From Megalonaias nervosa (Eukaryota > Mollusca > Bivalvia > Unionida > Unionidae): 64,000 nucleotides of DNA. The stretch lies in NCBI GenBank assembly GCA_016617855.1, contig JAECUM010000800.1:58856-122855 (forward strand), read 5' to 3'. Below the pieces are notes generated by a model. It was not told where the DNA came from. It did not search any database and saw nothing but the letters and a program-made list of their open reading frames with translations. A program made the translations under genes and the position numbers. Positions within the stretch are counted from its first letter, which is position 1. Each line of letters begins with the position of its first letter. Positions 23,065 to 36,069 of this stretch are shown here, piece by piece.

Positions 23065-23715
23065 GTATCATGACAAGTGTGGATGGGTTTTAAGACAAGT
23101 GTGAATGGGTTTTAAGACAAGTGTGGATGGGTTTTAAGACAAGTGTGGATGGGTTTAAGACAAGCATGGATGGGTATTAAGACAAGTGTGGATGGGTTTT
23201 AAGACAAGTGTGGACAGGTATTAGGACAAGTGTGGATGGGTATTAGGACAAGTGTGGATGGGTATTAACACAAGTGTGGATGGATATTAAGACAAGTGTG
23301 GATGGGTTTTAAGACAACTGTGGATGGATATTAAGACAAGTGTGGATCAGTTTTAAGACAATAGTGGATGGATATCAAGACATGTGTGGATGGGTTGTAA
23401 GACAAGTGTGGATGGGTATTGAGACAAGTGTGGAATGGTATTAAGACAAGTGTGGAATGGTATTAAGAAAAGTGTGGATGGATATTAAGACAAGTGTGGA
23501 TGGGTTTTAAGGCAAACGTGGATGGGTTTTAAGACAAGTGTGGATGGATATTAAGACAAGTGTGGATGGGTTTTAAGACAAGTGTGGATTGATATTAAGA
23601 CAAGTGAGGATGCATTTTAAGGCAAAGGTGGACAGGTATTATAACAAGTGTGGATGGGTTTTAAAACAATTGGGATGGATATTAAGACAAGTGTGGATGA
23701 GTTTTAAGACAATTG
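23065..23715. repeat. 22-bp minisatellite, about 30 units
   Basis: Unit GACAAGTGTGGATGGGTTTTAA with a frequent GATGGATATTAA variant, in an intron between the EGF exons at 24455 and 22128. Confidence 0.95.
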
Positions 23716-23729
23716 TGGTCTTGTAGTCG

Positions 23730-24450
23730 AAATAGGTGACATCCCATTCTAATGAAAATAAGTTAGTTACCTACAGCTCTTTAGGGCTTAGTGTCAAACA
23801 AACCAGTCAAACTAACAGTGATTAATTACACTCACTGAGCTATACTGACATTGTTATGTTTTTTTCCGTGTGCTACCACATTCGATGTGAAAATCATACA
23901 TGCTTCAAGATTTAACAGAATTATCCTTCTAAGCAGTATTCTTAATAAGAGATATAAAAATATATCATTTAATTGGAATGGCAGGTACTTCCTGCATCAC
24001 CAACAGTCATGTGCATTTTTTTATATATTTAGTAGTTTTTTAAATGTTGACAGACAGTAAACTGATTAAGCCATTTACACTTGTAAACACTACAGCCTTA
24101 CAAACTTTTGTAAGAGCCATATCAGGGCTAGTTTACAAGAATTTAAGTCCACTTGTCCACAGAACAGGAGCATTGAAAAATCTATTTGCCCATTTTATAA
24201 ATTCACATTCCAGTGAATATCACATTTTTCTTTAGTTTCAAACTATGTCTTTTGTTAGAAAAGTCATGACAGTGCTAGTTTGCCAATTTCAAAGACCTCT
24301 TCTCTGTGGGATAGGAACAGTGAACCACTTATTAACCCTCAATATCACTAATTGTGATGGTCCAGTGAACAAGCCTACAATGTTGAACCCTGTTAATTTG
24401 TAAATTAATTTATGTATCACACAAACGAGATATGAAAGAGTCTATAAATG
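23730..24450. other. Intronic stretch with a diverged dispersed repeat
   Basis: The section 23930-24110 shares AATTGGAATxG, CCATTTACACxTGTAAACA and ACAGCC in order with 37290-37400, suggesting an old dispersed repeat. Otherwise nothing is seen. Confidence 0.4.
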
Positions 24451-24454
24451 TTAC

Positions 24455-24583
24455 TTAGATCATTTTCACAATTGGTTCCATTGAAAAGATGCGGACATTC
24501 ACAGGTGTAGTTTCCGTTGTTGTCATGACATGTCCCTCCGTTATGGCATGGTTGACTGTAACACACATTTGTGTTGACAGTAT
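24455..24583 (-). CDS. Exon encoding an EGF-like domain
   Basis: Minus strand: CTTTTCAG acceptor, 129-nt exon in phase 1 at both ends, GTAACA donor at 24451-24454. It reads VCYSQPCHNGGTCHD, then NNGNYTCECPHLFNGTNCE: a complete six-cysteine EGF module with the NGGTC and CxC..(F/L)xG features. The most 5' exon seen of the minus-strand gene. Its upstream intron contains the 26-bp minisatellite. Confidence 0.9.
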   Translation of the reverse strand: MLSTQMCVTVNHAITEGHVMTTTETTPVNVRIFSMEPIVKMI

Positions 24584-24719
24584 CTGAAAAGATAGTAAAT
24601 GATGTCCAAATTATAATATATTAAATTGTTGCCATGTCTTGATACAGTACAAACCATATAATGATATATTTATATTCATCAATTAGCATTATAATTTGCA
24701 ACCAACAATAAATAGCGCA

Positions 24720-27700
24720 GACTCTGGTATACCATAAACAGCATACACCCAGATATCCCATAAAAAATGTAGACCTAGATATTCCAATAAGAGCGTAAAC
24801 TTTGATACCCCATAAACAACACAGGTCCAGCAATTCCATAAACAGTGTGTAAACTAAGATATTCCATAAACAATGTGTAGACTAAGATATTCCATAAAAA
24901 GTGTGTAGACTAAGATATTCCATAAACACTGTAGACTATGATATTCCATAAACAGTGTGTAGACCAAGATATTCCATAAACAGTGTTGACTAAGAAATTC
25001 CATAAACAGTGTTGACTATCATATTCCATAAACACTGTAGAATATGATATTCCATAAACAGTGCTCACTAAGATGTTCCATAAACACTGTAGACTATGAT
25101 ATTCCATAAACAGTGTTGACTAAGCTAATCCATAAACACTGTAGACTATGACATTCCATAAACAGTGTTGACTAAGCTATTCCATAAACAGTGTTGACTA
25201 AGCTATTCTATAAACACTGTAGACAATAATATTCCATAAACACTGTAGACCATGATATTCCATAATCACTGTAGACTATGATATTCCAAAAACACTGTAG
25301 ACTATGATATTCCATAAACAGTGTTGACTAAGCTATTCCATAAACACTGTAGACTAAGCTATTCCATAAACACTGTAGACTAAGCTATTCCATAAACACT
25401 GTTGACTAAGCTATTCCATAAACACTGTAGACTATGATATTCCATAAACACTGTAGACTAAGGTATTCAATAAACACTGTAGACTAAGCTATTCCATAAA
25501 CAGTGTTCACTAAGCTATTCCATAAACACTGTAGACTAAGCTATTCCATAAACAGTGTTGACTCAGATATTCCATAAACACTGCAGACTAAGCAATTCCA
25601 TAAACACTGTAGACTACGTTATTTCATAAACACTGTACACTAAGATATTCCATAAACACTGTAGACTATGGTATTCCATAAAAACTGTGGACTAAGCCAT
25701 TCCATAAACACTGTAGACTAAGCTATTCCATAAACAGTGTTGACTAAACTATTTGATAAACACTGTAGACTAAGCTATTCCATAAACAGTGTTAACTAAG
25801 CTATTCCAAAAACACTGTAGACTAAGCTATTCCATAAACAGTGTTGACTAAGATATTCCATGAACACTGTAGACTAAGCTATTCCATAAACAGTGTCAAC
25901 TAAGCTATTCCATAAACACTGCAGACTATGATATTCCATAAACACTGTAGACTATGATATTCCATAAACACTGTAGACTAAGCTATTCCATAAACACTGT
26001 AGACTAAGCTATTCCATAAAAAGTGTTGACTAATCTATTCCATAAACACTGTAGACTATGATATTCCATAAACACTGTAGACTAAGCTATTCCATAAACA
26101 CTGTAGACTAAGCTATTCCATAAACAGTGTTGACTAAGCCATTCCATACACACTGTACACTATGATATTCCATAAACACTGTAGACTAAGCTTTTCCATC
26201 AACACTATAGACTATGATAATCCATAAACACTGTAGACTATGATATTCCATATACACTGTAGACAATGATATTCCATAAACACTGTAGACTATGATGTTC
26301 CATAAACACTGTAGACTATGATATTCCATAAACAGTGTTGACTAAGATATTCCATAAACACTGTAGACTATGATATTCCATAAACAGTGTTGACTAAGCA
26401 ACTCCATAAACACTGTAGACTATGATATTCCATAAACAGTGTTGACTAAGCTATTCCATAAACACTGTAGACTATGATATTCCATAAACACTGTAGAGTA
26501 TGATATTCAATACACACTGTAGACTATGCTATTCCATCAACAGTGTTGACTAAGCTATTCCATAAACAATGTAGACTAAGCTATTCCATAAACACTGTAG
26601 ACTATGATTTTCCATAAACACTGTTGACTAAGCTATTCCATAAACACTGTAGACTATGATATTCCATAAACACTGTAGACTAAGCTATTCAATAAACACT
26701 GTAGACTAAGCTATTCCATAAACAGTGTTGAATACGCTATTCCATAAACACTGTAGACTAAGCTATTCCATAAACACTGTTGATTAAGATATTCCATAAA
26801 CACTGTAGACTAGGCTATTCCATAAACAATGTAGAAGAAGCTATTCCATAAACACTGTAGACTAAGCTATTTCATAAACACTGTAGACTATGATATTCCA
26901 TAACCACTGTACACTATGATATTCCATAAACACTGCAGACTATGACATTCCATAAACAGTGTTGACTAAGCTATTCCATAAACACTGTAGACTAAGCTAT
27001 TCCATAAACAGTGTTGACTAAGCTATTCCATAAACACTGTAGACTATAATATTCCATAAACACTGTAGACTAAGCTATTCAATAAACACTGTAGAATAAG
27101 CTATTCTATAAACAATGTTGACTAACCTATTCGATAAACACTGTAGACTAAGCTATTCCATAAACAATGTTGACTAAGCTATTCCATAAACACTGTAGAC
27201 TAAGCTATTCCAAAAACAGTGTTGACTAAGATATTCCATAAACACTGTAGACTAACCTATTCCATAAACAGTGTTGACCAAGCTATTCCATAAACACTGC
27301 AGACTATGATATTCCATAAACAGTGTCGACTATGATATTCTATAAACACTGTAGACTAAACTATTCCATAAACACTGTACACAATGATATTCCATAAACA
27401 CTGTGTAATAAGCTATTCCATAAACACTGTAGACTAAGCTATTCCATAAACAGTGTTGAATAAGCTATTCCTTAAACACTGTAGACTATGATATTCCATA
27501 AACACTGTAGACTAAGCTATTCCATAAACACTGTAGACTATGATATTCCATAAACAGTGTTGACTAAGTTATTCCATAAACACTGTAGACTATGCCATTC
27601 CATAAACAATGTAGACTAAGCTATTCCATAAACACTGTAGAATATGATATTCCATAAACACTGTAGACTATGATATTCCATAAACAGTGTTCACTAAGCA

Positions 27701-30700
27701 ATTCCATAAACAGTGTTGGCTAAGCTATTCCATAAACACTGTAGACTAAGCTATTCCATAAACACTGTAGACTAAGCTATTCCATAAACACTGTTGACTA
27801 AGCTATTCCATAAACACTGTAGACTATGATATTCTATAAACACTGTAGACTAAACTATTCCATAAACACTGTACACAATGATATTAGATAAACACTGTGT
27901 AATAAGTTATTCCATAAACACTGTAGACTAAGCTATTCCATAAACAGTGTTGACTAAGCTATTCCTTAAACACTGTAGACTATGATATTCCATAAACACT
28001 GTAGACTAAGCTATTCCATAAACACTGTAGACTATGATATTCCATAAACAGTGTTGACTAAGTTATTCCATAAACACTGTAGACTATGATATTCCATAAA
28101 CAATGTAGACTAAGCTATTCCATAAACACTGTAGAATATGATATTCCATAAACACTGTAGACTATGATATTCCATAAACAGTGTTCACTAAGCAATTCCA
28201 TAAACAGTGTTGGCTAAGCTATTCCATAAACACTGTAGACTATGATATTCCATAAACATTGTAGACTATGATATTCCATAAAAAGTGTTGACTAAGCTAT
28301 TCCATAAACAGTGTTGACTAAGCTATTCCATAAACACTGTATACCACGATATTCCATAAACACTGTAGAATATGATATTCCATAAACATTGCAGACCATG
28401 ATATTCCATAAACACTGTAGACTATGATATTCCATAAACAGTGTTGACTAAGCTATTCCATAAACACTGTAGACTAAGCTATTCAATAAACAGTGTTGAC
28501 TAAGCTATTCCAAAAACACTGTAGACTAAACTATTCCATAAACAATGTTGACTAAGCTATTCCATAAACACTGTAGACTAAGCTATTCCATAAACAGTGT
28601 TGACCAAGCTATTCCATAAACACTGCAGACTATGATATTCCATCAACAGTGTCGACTGAGCTATTCCATGAACACTGTAGACTATGATATTCCATAAACA
28701 CTGTAGACTATGATATTCTATAAACACTGTAGACTAAACTATTCCATAAACACTGTACACAATGATATTCCATAAACACTGTATACTAAGCTATTCCAAA
28801 ACCATTGTAGACTAAGCTATTCCATAAACAGTGTTGACTAAGCTATTCCATAAACACTGTAGACTATGATATTCCATAAACACTGTAGACTAAGCTATTC
28901 CATAAACACTGTAGACTATGATATTCCATAAACTGTGTTGACTAAGTTATTCCATAAACACTGTAGACTATGATATTCCATAAACAATGTAGACTAAGCT
29001 ATTCCATAAACACTGTAGACTATGATATTCCATAAACACTGTAGACTATGATATTCCATAAAAAGTGTTGACTAAGCTATTCCATAAACAGTGTTGACTA
29101 AGCTATTCCATACACACTGTAGACCACGATATTCCATAAACACTGTAGACTATGATATTCCATAAACATTGCAGACTATGATATTCCATAAACACTGTAG
29201 ACTATGATATTCCATTAACAGTTTGACTAAGCTATTCCATAAACACTGTAGACTAAGCTATTCAATAAACAGTGTTGACTAAGCTATTCCATAAACACTG
29301 TAGATTAAACCATTCCATAAACAGTGTTGACCAAGCTATCCCATAAACACTGTAGACTAAGCTATTCCATAAACAGTGTTGATTAAGATATTCCATGAAC
29401 ACTGTAGACAAAGCTATTCCATAAACAGTGTTGACTAAGCTATTCCATAAACACTGCAGACTATGATATTCCATAAACACTGTAGACTATGATGTTCCAT
29501 AAAAACTGTAGACTAAGCTATTCCATAAACACAGTAGACTATGATATTCCATAAACACTGTATACGAAGCTATTCCATAAACACTGTAGGCTATGATATT
29601 CCATAAACAGTGTTGACTAAGCTATTCCATAAGCACTGTAGACTATGACATTCCATAAACACTGTAGGCTAAGCTATTCCATAAACACTGTAGACTAAGC
29701 TATTCCATAAACAGTGCTGACTAAGCTATTCCATAAACACTGTAGACTATGATATTCCATAAACACTGTAAACTATGATGTTCCATAAACACTGTAGACT
29801 AAGCTATTCCATAAACACTGTAGACTAAGCTATTCGATAAACACTGTAGACTATGATATTCCATAAACACTGTAGAGTATGATATTCCATAAACAGTGTT
29901 GACTAAGCAATTCCATAAACAATTTTGACTAAGCTATTCCATAAATACTGTAGACTGAGCTATTCCATAAACAGTGTTGACTAAGATATTCCATAAGCAC
30001 TGTAGACTAAGCTATTCCATAAACACTGTAGACTACGCTATTCCATAAACACTGTAGACTATGATATTCCATAAACAGTGTTGACTAAGCTATTCCATAA
30101 ACACTGTAGACTATGATATTCCATAAACACTGTAGACTAAGCTATTCCATAAACAGTGCTGACTAATGTATTCCATAAACACTGTAGACTATGATCTTCC
30201 ATAAACACTGTAGACTATGATATTCCATAAACACTGTTGACTATGATATTCCATTAACACTGTAGACTATGATATTCCATATACACTGTAGACTATGATT
30301 TTCCATAAACACTGTAGACTATGATATTCCATAAACAGTGTTGACTAAGCTATTCCATAAACAGTGTTGACTAAGCTATTCCATAAACACTGTAGACTAA
30401 GCTATTCCATAAACACTGTAGACTATGATATTCCATAAACACTGTAGACTATGATATTCCATAAACAGTGTTGACTAAGGTATTCCATAAACACTGTAGA
30501 CTATGATATTCCATAAACAGTGTTGACTAAGCTATTCCATAAACACTGTAGACTATGATATTCCATAAACAGTGTTGACTAAGATATTCCATAAACAGTC
30601 TGTTGACTAAGATATCCCATAAACAGTGTAGACTAATATATTCTGTAAACAGTGTAAACTAAGATAAACAGCACAAACCCAGATATCCCCGGAATAAAAC

Positions 30701-30890
30701 AGACCCAGATGTTCCATGAACAGAACAGACCCAGATTTCCCATAAATAAAATAGACCCAGATTTTCCTTAAACAGAACAGACCCAGATATCCCACAAGCA
30801 AAATAAACCCAGATGTTCCATAAACAGAATAGACCCATATATCCCATAAACAAAACAGACCCAGATAGCCATTATACAAATTAGACCCTC
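24720..30890. repeat. 26-bp minisatellite array, about 235 units
   Basis: Unit CCATAAACACTGTAGACTATGATATT type A and a second type with ACAGTGTTGACTAAGCTATT (type B) alternate irregularly. Edge units are more diverged: CCATAAACAGTGTGTAGACTAAGATATT-like on the left, and AGACCCAGAT-containing units from about 30650 on the right. Longer blocks are themselves repeated: the segment starting TATAAACACTGTAGACTAAAC occurs at 27341, 27835 (494 bp = 19 units) and 28719 (884 bp = 34 units). Because 26 is not a multiple of 3, chance frames show a 26-residue periodicity; they are not genes. Confidence 0.97.
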
Positions 30891-30899
30891 ACTTTTTTA

Positions 30900-31225
30900 C
30901 TGTCTATTCCAACACTAACAGAGACAACCCTTCCCAGTTTTACTCCCACCCTCAGATAATGAACCCTGAATAACAATACAAGAAACATCACATAAATTAT
31001 GTTTTTCCTGCTATGACTACATGCTGATCAGAAAATATATGAAAATATCATCTTGACTATAACAAATTTTTGTGTACATCTAACCTTGACCCTACCAGGG
31101 ATTCCAGAAGAGGCGACCTATGGATCACATCCATCTTGCAGATGATCAACTCAAGAGCACCTCATCCACAAATGTAGATTAATGAATTCCACACGGTGAT
31201 TTAGGACATGTAGTGACAAACCTTG
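30900..31225. other. Non-coding stretch
   Basis: Sequence after the minisatellite, no feature recognised. Confidence 0.5.
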
Positions 31226-31229
31226 TATC

Positions 31230-32650
31230 CACTGAGTGTTGTAACCATCTCTGAAATTCTTTAGTGTTAAAGAAGATTTTCAAATTAACCCCTGTGGTGG
31301 ACATATTAGATGTCAGCCTAGCACCATTTTAATTTAGGACATCTGCTGAAAACCCAGTGTCATAATGATAATCCATTCATGGTGACCAGTTATAAGACAT
31401 TCATTATGGCAGCCATACTGATGTACTGCTGGTTCCATTTTCATTTAAGACCAGCTATCGTAAGAAGTCTACTGATGAAAATCCCAAACCACCATAGTGG
31501 CCATATTGAGGGTCAGCCATTTTCATGAACAATGATTTAGACGCCATAAAAACTCTTGATGAAAACCTGATGTCAAAATCACTTTCCATTTAGAAGTAGC
31601 GAGAACAAGATTTTTAAGATTGTCAAATATCGGATATCAGATCAGAAGCATTTTAATTTTGGATAAAAATATTTATAAAAAGTCTTTAAGTGAAAAAACA
31701 TACTGATATAAGAATTCATTCTGTAGAAGGACTAATAACAAGATTTTCAAGATGGCTACTGTGGCAGCCATATTAGACATCAGATAAACATAATTTGTAA
31801 TTTAGGACTAACTAGACATCATAAGATGTCTCCTGGAGAAAATACCACATCAGTGTGACTTTGCATTGAGTAGTGATAACAAGATTTTCAAGAAGGTCAC
31901 AGTGTTGGCCATATTTGACCTAAGATCAGCATCATTCTCATTAGGACCAACATGACATAAGAAGTTTTTGAGTAAAATCCCAAGTCAGTATGACTTTCCA
32001 TTCACAGTGAATAGCAATAACAAGATCTTCCAAATGGCTACTGTGTCTGCCATATTCGATTGGCACTATTTTCATTTAGGGCCAACTAGACATTATAAGA
32101 ATTCTTCTAGTGAAGACTCCTTATTGATAACGAAGGTCCATTTAGAAAGAGTAGTGATAAAAAGATTTACAAGATGACCACTGTGTGGCTACTATATTGC
32201 TGTCAGACTAGTACCTGGTTCATTTGTGACCAACAAGACAGTGCAGTTGTAAAAATGAACGAAAATTTTAATACTTTGGTGACTTGCCTTGGTTGGAGTG
32301 TACTACATACATTGTGACAGAGAAGGTGATGATTATAAGAAATCTTTCAATGAAAACCCTACATCAATACAGTATCACTTTCTGACTTTCCATTTAGGAG
32401 AAGTAGCACTGTAGTAATAACAAGATTTTCAAAATGGATACTACTGTTACCTATATTGATAGCAGATCAGCACTATTTTCATTTAGGACCAACTAGACAT
32501 CATAAGAAGCTTTTAAGTGAAAACCCTGTGCTGATAGAATCATCGATTGTGGAGTAGCTAATACATGATTTTCAACATGACCACTTCTGGCCACATTGAA
32601 TGTCTCAGAGCATCACCACTTTCATTTGGATGCTTATGTGTGTAAAGTGT
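31230..32650. repeat. Diverged ~140-bp tandem repeat, about 9-10 units
   Basis: The landmark AACAAGATTTTCAA, then TGGC(A/C)(G/A)CCATATT, then CATTTTCATTTAGGACCAAC, then ATAAGAAG and GTGAAAACCC recurs. Landmark positions 31604, 31737, 31878, 32019, 32159, (missing), 32419 and 32560 give spacings of 133-141 bp. The units are strongly diverged, so the array is old. Confidence 0.8.
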
Positions 32651-32838
32651 CATAGCAATGCACCAAGTATATTAGGAGGAGTAGCAATCTGCTAACAGAT
32701 AAAGGAACTATGGATAAAAGTTCTTCTGGTCTATGACTAGTAGGGATATTTAATAACGCAAATACATGTATACTGATCTAGAAGGAAGGTTATGGAAATC
32801 TGCCATTAATGTGTGAGGAATAGTGTAAATACAAGTTG

Positions 32839-32860
32839 TACGTATGTATGTATGTATGTA
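32839..32860. repeat. (GTAT)n microsatellite, left half
   Basis: GTAT units ending in the TA that is duplicated at 36693-36694. The right half continues at 36693-36735, so the transposon inserted into this microsatellite. Confidence 0.9.
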
Positions 32861-34244
32861 CAGTGGGACCCCGCTATAGCACGCTCCGTTATAACACGAA
32901 TTCGGATATAACACGGTCGTGGCATGGCTCCCGAAATTTCATTTACCTTATTACCTTGTAAAAAAAACAACAATTCTTATAAGTACGAAAAATAAAATAT
33001 GTAAAAAGTTTTATTATCGTTTTGGAGAAGAGATTGCATATAAATTCGAATATAAGACGATTGTGGCGTGGTTCCTGAAATATCATATACATGTATTATT
33101 CTCGTACACGGAAAACATTTATTCTTTGGGGAGGTAATCGCGTATGGATTCGAATATAAAACAATCGTGGCGTGGCTCCTAAAATTTTTTAATTTAACCT
33201 ATTTCTTACAGTTTTGTGCCAAAATAAACATCGGAAATACGAGTTTCTGAACCAATGGATGGGCCTTTTGAGAACTTTGATCTTTGTTTATTGTTGAAAA
33301 ATGACAGCTCATAAGTGTTAATCTTATTATTACTGATCCATGAGCAATGAAGCCATCAAGTCTACTTTGTGTTTGTCTTCAATGCATTCCGTATACGGTC
33401 GTTGCTCAAACAATATCCGACATATGTTCTCTAAACTGACTACACAACTAACCAACAAACAATGCGGCGGTTGATAAAAGATTCTCACCTGAATTTATAG
33501 ATCAATTAATTTAAGTACATTGCTCATCATCAAAGTTAATTGCTGAGCTAAACTTGTTCAAATTATGGGGCAACGATTTATAAAACATCAAAGAAACGAA
33601 AGCCGCCAACATGTGCGCGTGGATTGGCGGTGTTGTTTTAAGCAATCAGTTGACCAGTGAATAATGTTGTCCACTTCCTACAAATATACCCCCATTGTTG
33701 ACTGACAATTATTCTTGCTGTAGTCTTTTAAACTAATAGGTGTAAAAGTGTTGAATAAACTAAGGAATGTAAATAAGTAAACCTCAAGATGAACTGTGGA
33801 AACAGCTATGGATAATACAGAACAGAATATGGTAATGAACTATGTATATGCAATAGCTACACAAAGAAAAATGTTTGCAATAGACTAGTAATGTTATTCA
33901 AAGTGAACTTTATCTTCAGAAAAATTCCAAGAATCAACAATAACTAAGGATTGAGATAAAATTAAAGAAAAAAATGAGCTATACTGAACAAACGGACGTT
34001 TCCTATACCTTCAGACGGCTCACTTTGCCTATGCTTTACTTTCTATATCTGTTTAAAAACATTAAGATGCTGTTTAATATTAACTTTGATGCATGCACAG
34101 ATAAACACTAACTTCTAAAATGCAAATTTAAATTAACAATAAAATATGTTAAACATATACAAGTTTAAAAGTGAATTATGAATTAAAAATCAAATATATT
34201 AAACATATAAATGAATTTATCTGAAGTAACAAAATTGCGAATTT

Positions 34245-34690
34245 CTAAATAGAAGAAAGTGTGCAGCACGTGCACATGGTGCTCACTGTTGAGAGCACAG
34301 GTTGTGCACGTGTGCCATGGGACTAAGGATTTGAACGTAGTTACCAAGCAGCTTATGCTATTATAAGGAACAGTTTAAAACTAAAATTTCTGTCTCTTCA
34401 TTAAGAAAAGGAATTAAAATTATCAATACGAAAGATAAATAAAATAAATCAATAACTGGAAATTAGAACGATTTGAATGGTGTATATACACTACTTCAAA
34501 ATTATAAACTCAAAATTTTGTAAAAAAAATAAAACACAAAGCACATACACTGAGATAAAAAAAAAAAACAAATACACATAAAACCCTTTAACTTTAGATC
34601 TAGGGGGTCCCGCAGATGATGTAAATTCTGAGAGGGACCACACCAATAACGGTAAAAGTGTTAGTCACTTGTCAGCAAGCATGCTACTCA
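34245..34690. repeat. Internal duplicated unit of the Tigger-like element, copy 1
   Basis: Shares with 35240-35705 the order GCACG hairpin, AT-rich spacer, GGTGTATA/CAAA, AACAAA...CACATAAAA, GATGATGTxxxxTCTGAGAG, ACCACACCAATAA, AAAAGTGTTAGT. Contains an imperfect palindrome at 34260-34320 (GCAGCACGTGCACATGGTGC and its inverse). Confidence 0.65.
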
Positions 34691-34811
34691 GTACAGGAGC
34701 CCCCTAGTTCCAAAATGTCAGATAAACAGAGGAAGAATTACAGAAGCAAACGAACAGAAACGAAACGGACTTTGAATTAAGGCCATGGAGCAAGAATATT
34801 AAAAGAAATTA

Positions 34812-34994
34812 ATGAAATACAAAAGAAATGGAATACAATATGCGATGATGAGACTCCTTCCTGTTGAGCAGGGAGAAATGACAGATCGACAAAATTGCGA
34901 TATTGAGACTCCTGACTGTGATCAGGGAGAAAGGACACTCGCCATACTGTATGGATTAAAAGATGACTTGACGCAATGGAAAACGGACTTATGA
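34812..34994 (+). pseudogene. Short frame within duplicated unit, possible transposase 5' remnant
   Basis: A 60-codon frame (MKYKRNGIQYAMMRL...) directly after copy 1 of the internal duplication, in the place where copy 2 is followed by the transposase start at 35710. Just before it, at about 34718, an ATG begins MSDKQRKNYRSKRTETKR, a basic start like that of copy 2. Composition alone does not show it is coding. Confidence 0.25.
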
Positions 34995-35239
34995 TTCATA
35001 TTACGTAAGAAATGTTTAAACAACTTAAACAAATGCGAAGAAAACTTATTAAACAGTTTAATATTATTAATTTAACTTTACCAATAAATATTATAGCTAA
35101 ATTTTCAAAATTTACTGATCACGATTAAATTGACTAAATTTAACAATTATTCATGTATTATTTTAATAAATTATTATTAAATTATTAAATTATTAGTATC
35201 CTAACTATAGCCACTTAATATTATATTTACGATCAAAAT

Positions 35240-35705
35240 TGTCATTCATGTATTAGACAAGAAACTCGTGGCACCTGAGCTAGTGTTCACGTGATCGCGA
35301 AAGCGTAGTGTGAACGCTGCTCGTGCCTAATTAAGATCTCAAACAACCTATGCGCAAAGCAGAAACAGTATAATAGATATCTATTTATTAAAACTATAAA
35401 ACTATACGTAATAGAAATTAAATATGAATTAATTTAATTTAGCTTATATTTATTAAACTTTAGACTTATAGGAAACTATGATTATGAATTAAATAACAAC
35501 TCCAGAAATTTGATATATTAGAAGAAATAAAAGATTTAAATGGTGTACAAACCCTTACTCAAAATTTAATAAAAACGAAATTTAATAAAATCAATACAAG
35601 AAACAAACATGAACACATAAAATACTTCAACTTTTGTCACAAGGGGATTATTCAAATGATGTCAGTCTGAGAGTAACCACACCAATAAAAGTGTTAGTGG
35701 ACATT
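35240..35705. repeat. Internal duplicated unit of the Tigger-like element, copy 2
   Basis: Partner of 34245-34690. Has its own imperfect palindrome at 35270-35330 (GTGTTCACGTGATCGCG ... GTGTGAACGCTGC). Confidence 0.65.
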
Positions 35706-35709
35706 TTGA

Positions 35710-36069
35710 ATGGAAAACGGGAAACGGAAACGTAAAGCTTTTACTCTTAAAGAAAAGATGCAGTCGCGCGACCGTGTTAATGAATGGCTCAATTTTGATA
35801 ATGACTGCCCAGTTGCAGATCACGTTTCGGATACAGAAATTGTTCAAAATATTATGTTCAGTAACACCAATGGTGATGATGACAATGGTGGTGCTTCTGA
35901 TGACACTGAGGACACCACACCTGAGCATAATCCACCGTCAGCAACAGAAGCAGTCAAAAATTTAGAGTGTGCTTTGAGATGGATGGAGACGCAAGATATT
36001 GACTATGTTCGAATTCTTCAGTTAAGAAATATGGTTGACTTTGCGAAGAGCAAACGTGACAGTAGCTGA
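35710..36069 (+). pseudogene. Deleted Tigger/CENP-B-type transposase: N-terminal start fused to C-terminal tail
   Basis: A 119-codon frame. Residues 1-16 (MENGKRKRKAFTLKEK) match the beginning of the CENP-B/pogo helix-turn-helix. From about residue 24 on (NEWLNFDNDCPVADHVSD...) it matches the acidic C-terminal tail of the same family, ending near a YVRILQLRNM block. The rest of the DNA-binding domain and the whole DDE catalytic domain are missing. After the TGA at 36067-36069 the same frame continues with KQLKITEFFKQ, the usual family ending (K..IT.FF), so even the tail carries a nonsense change. Confidence 0.75.

Noticed and set aside
24910..30879. Minus-strand frames with repeated MEYHSLQCLWN-like sequence
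   Set aside because: Chance frames of the 26-bp minisatellite; the 26-residue period comes from three units. No conserved start, and frames break at random.
24720..30890. Regularly spaced repeats resembling a CRISPR array
   Set aside because: The units are contiguous with no unique spacers, in a eukaryotic context; it is a minisatellite.
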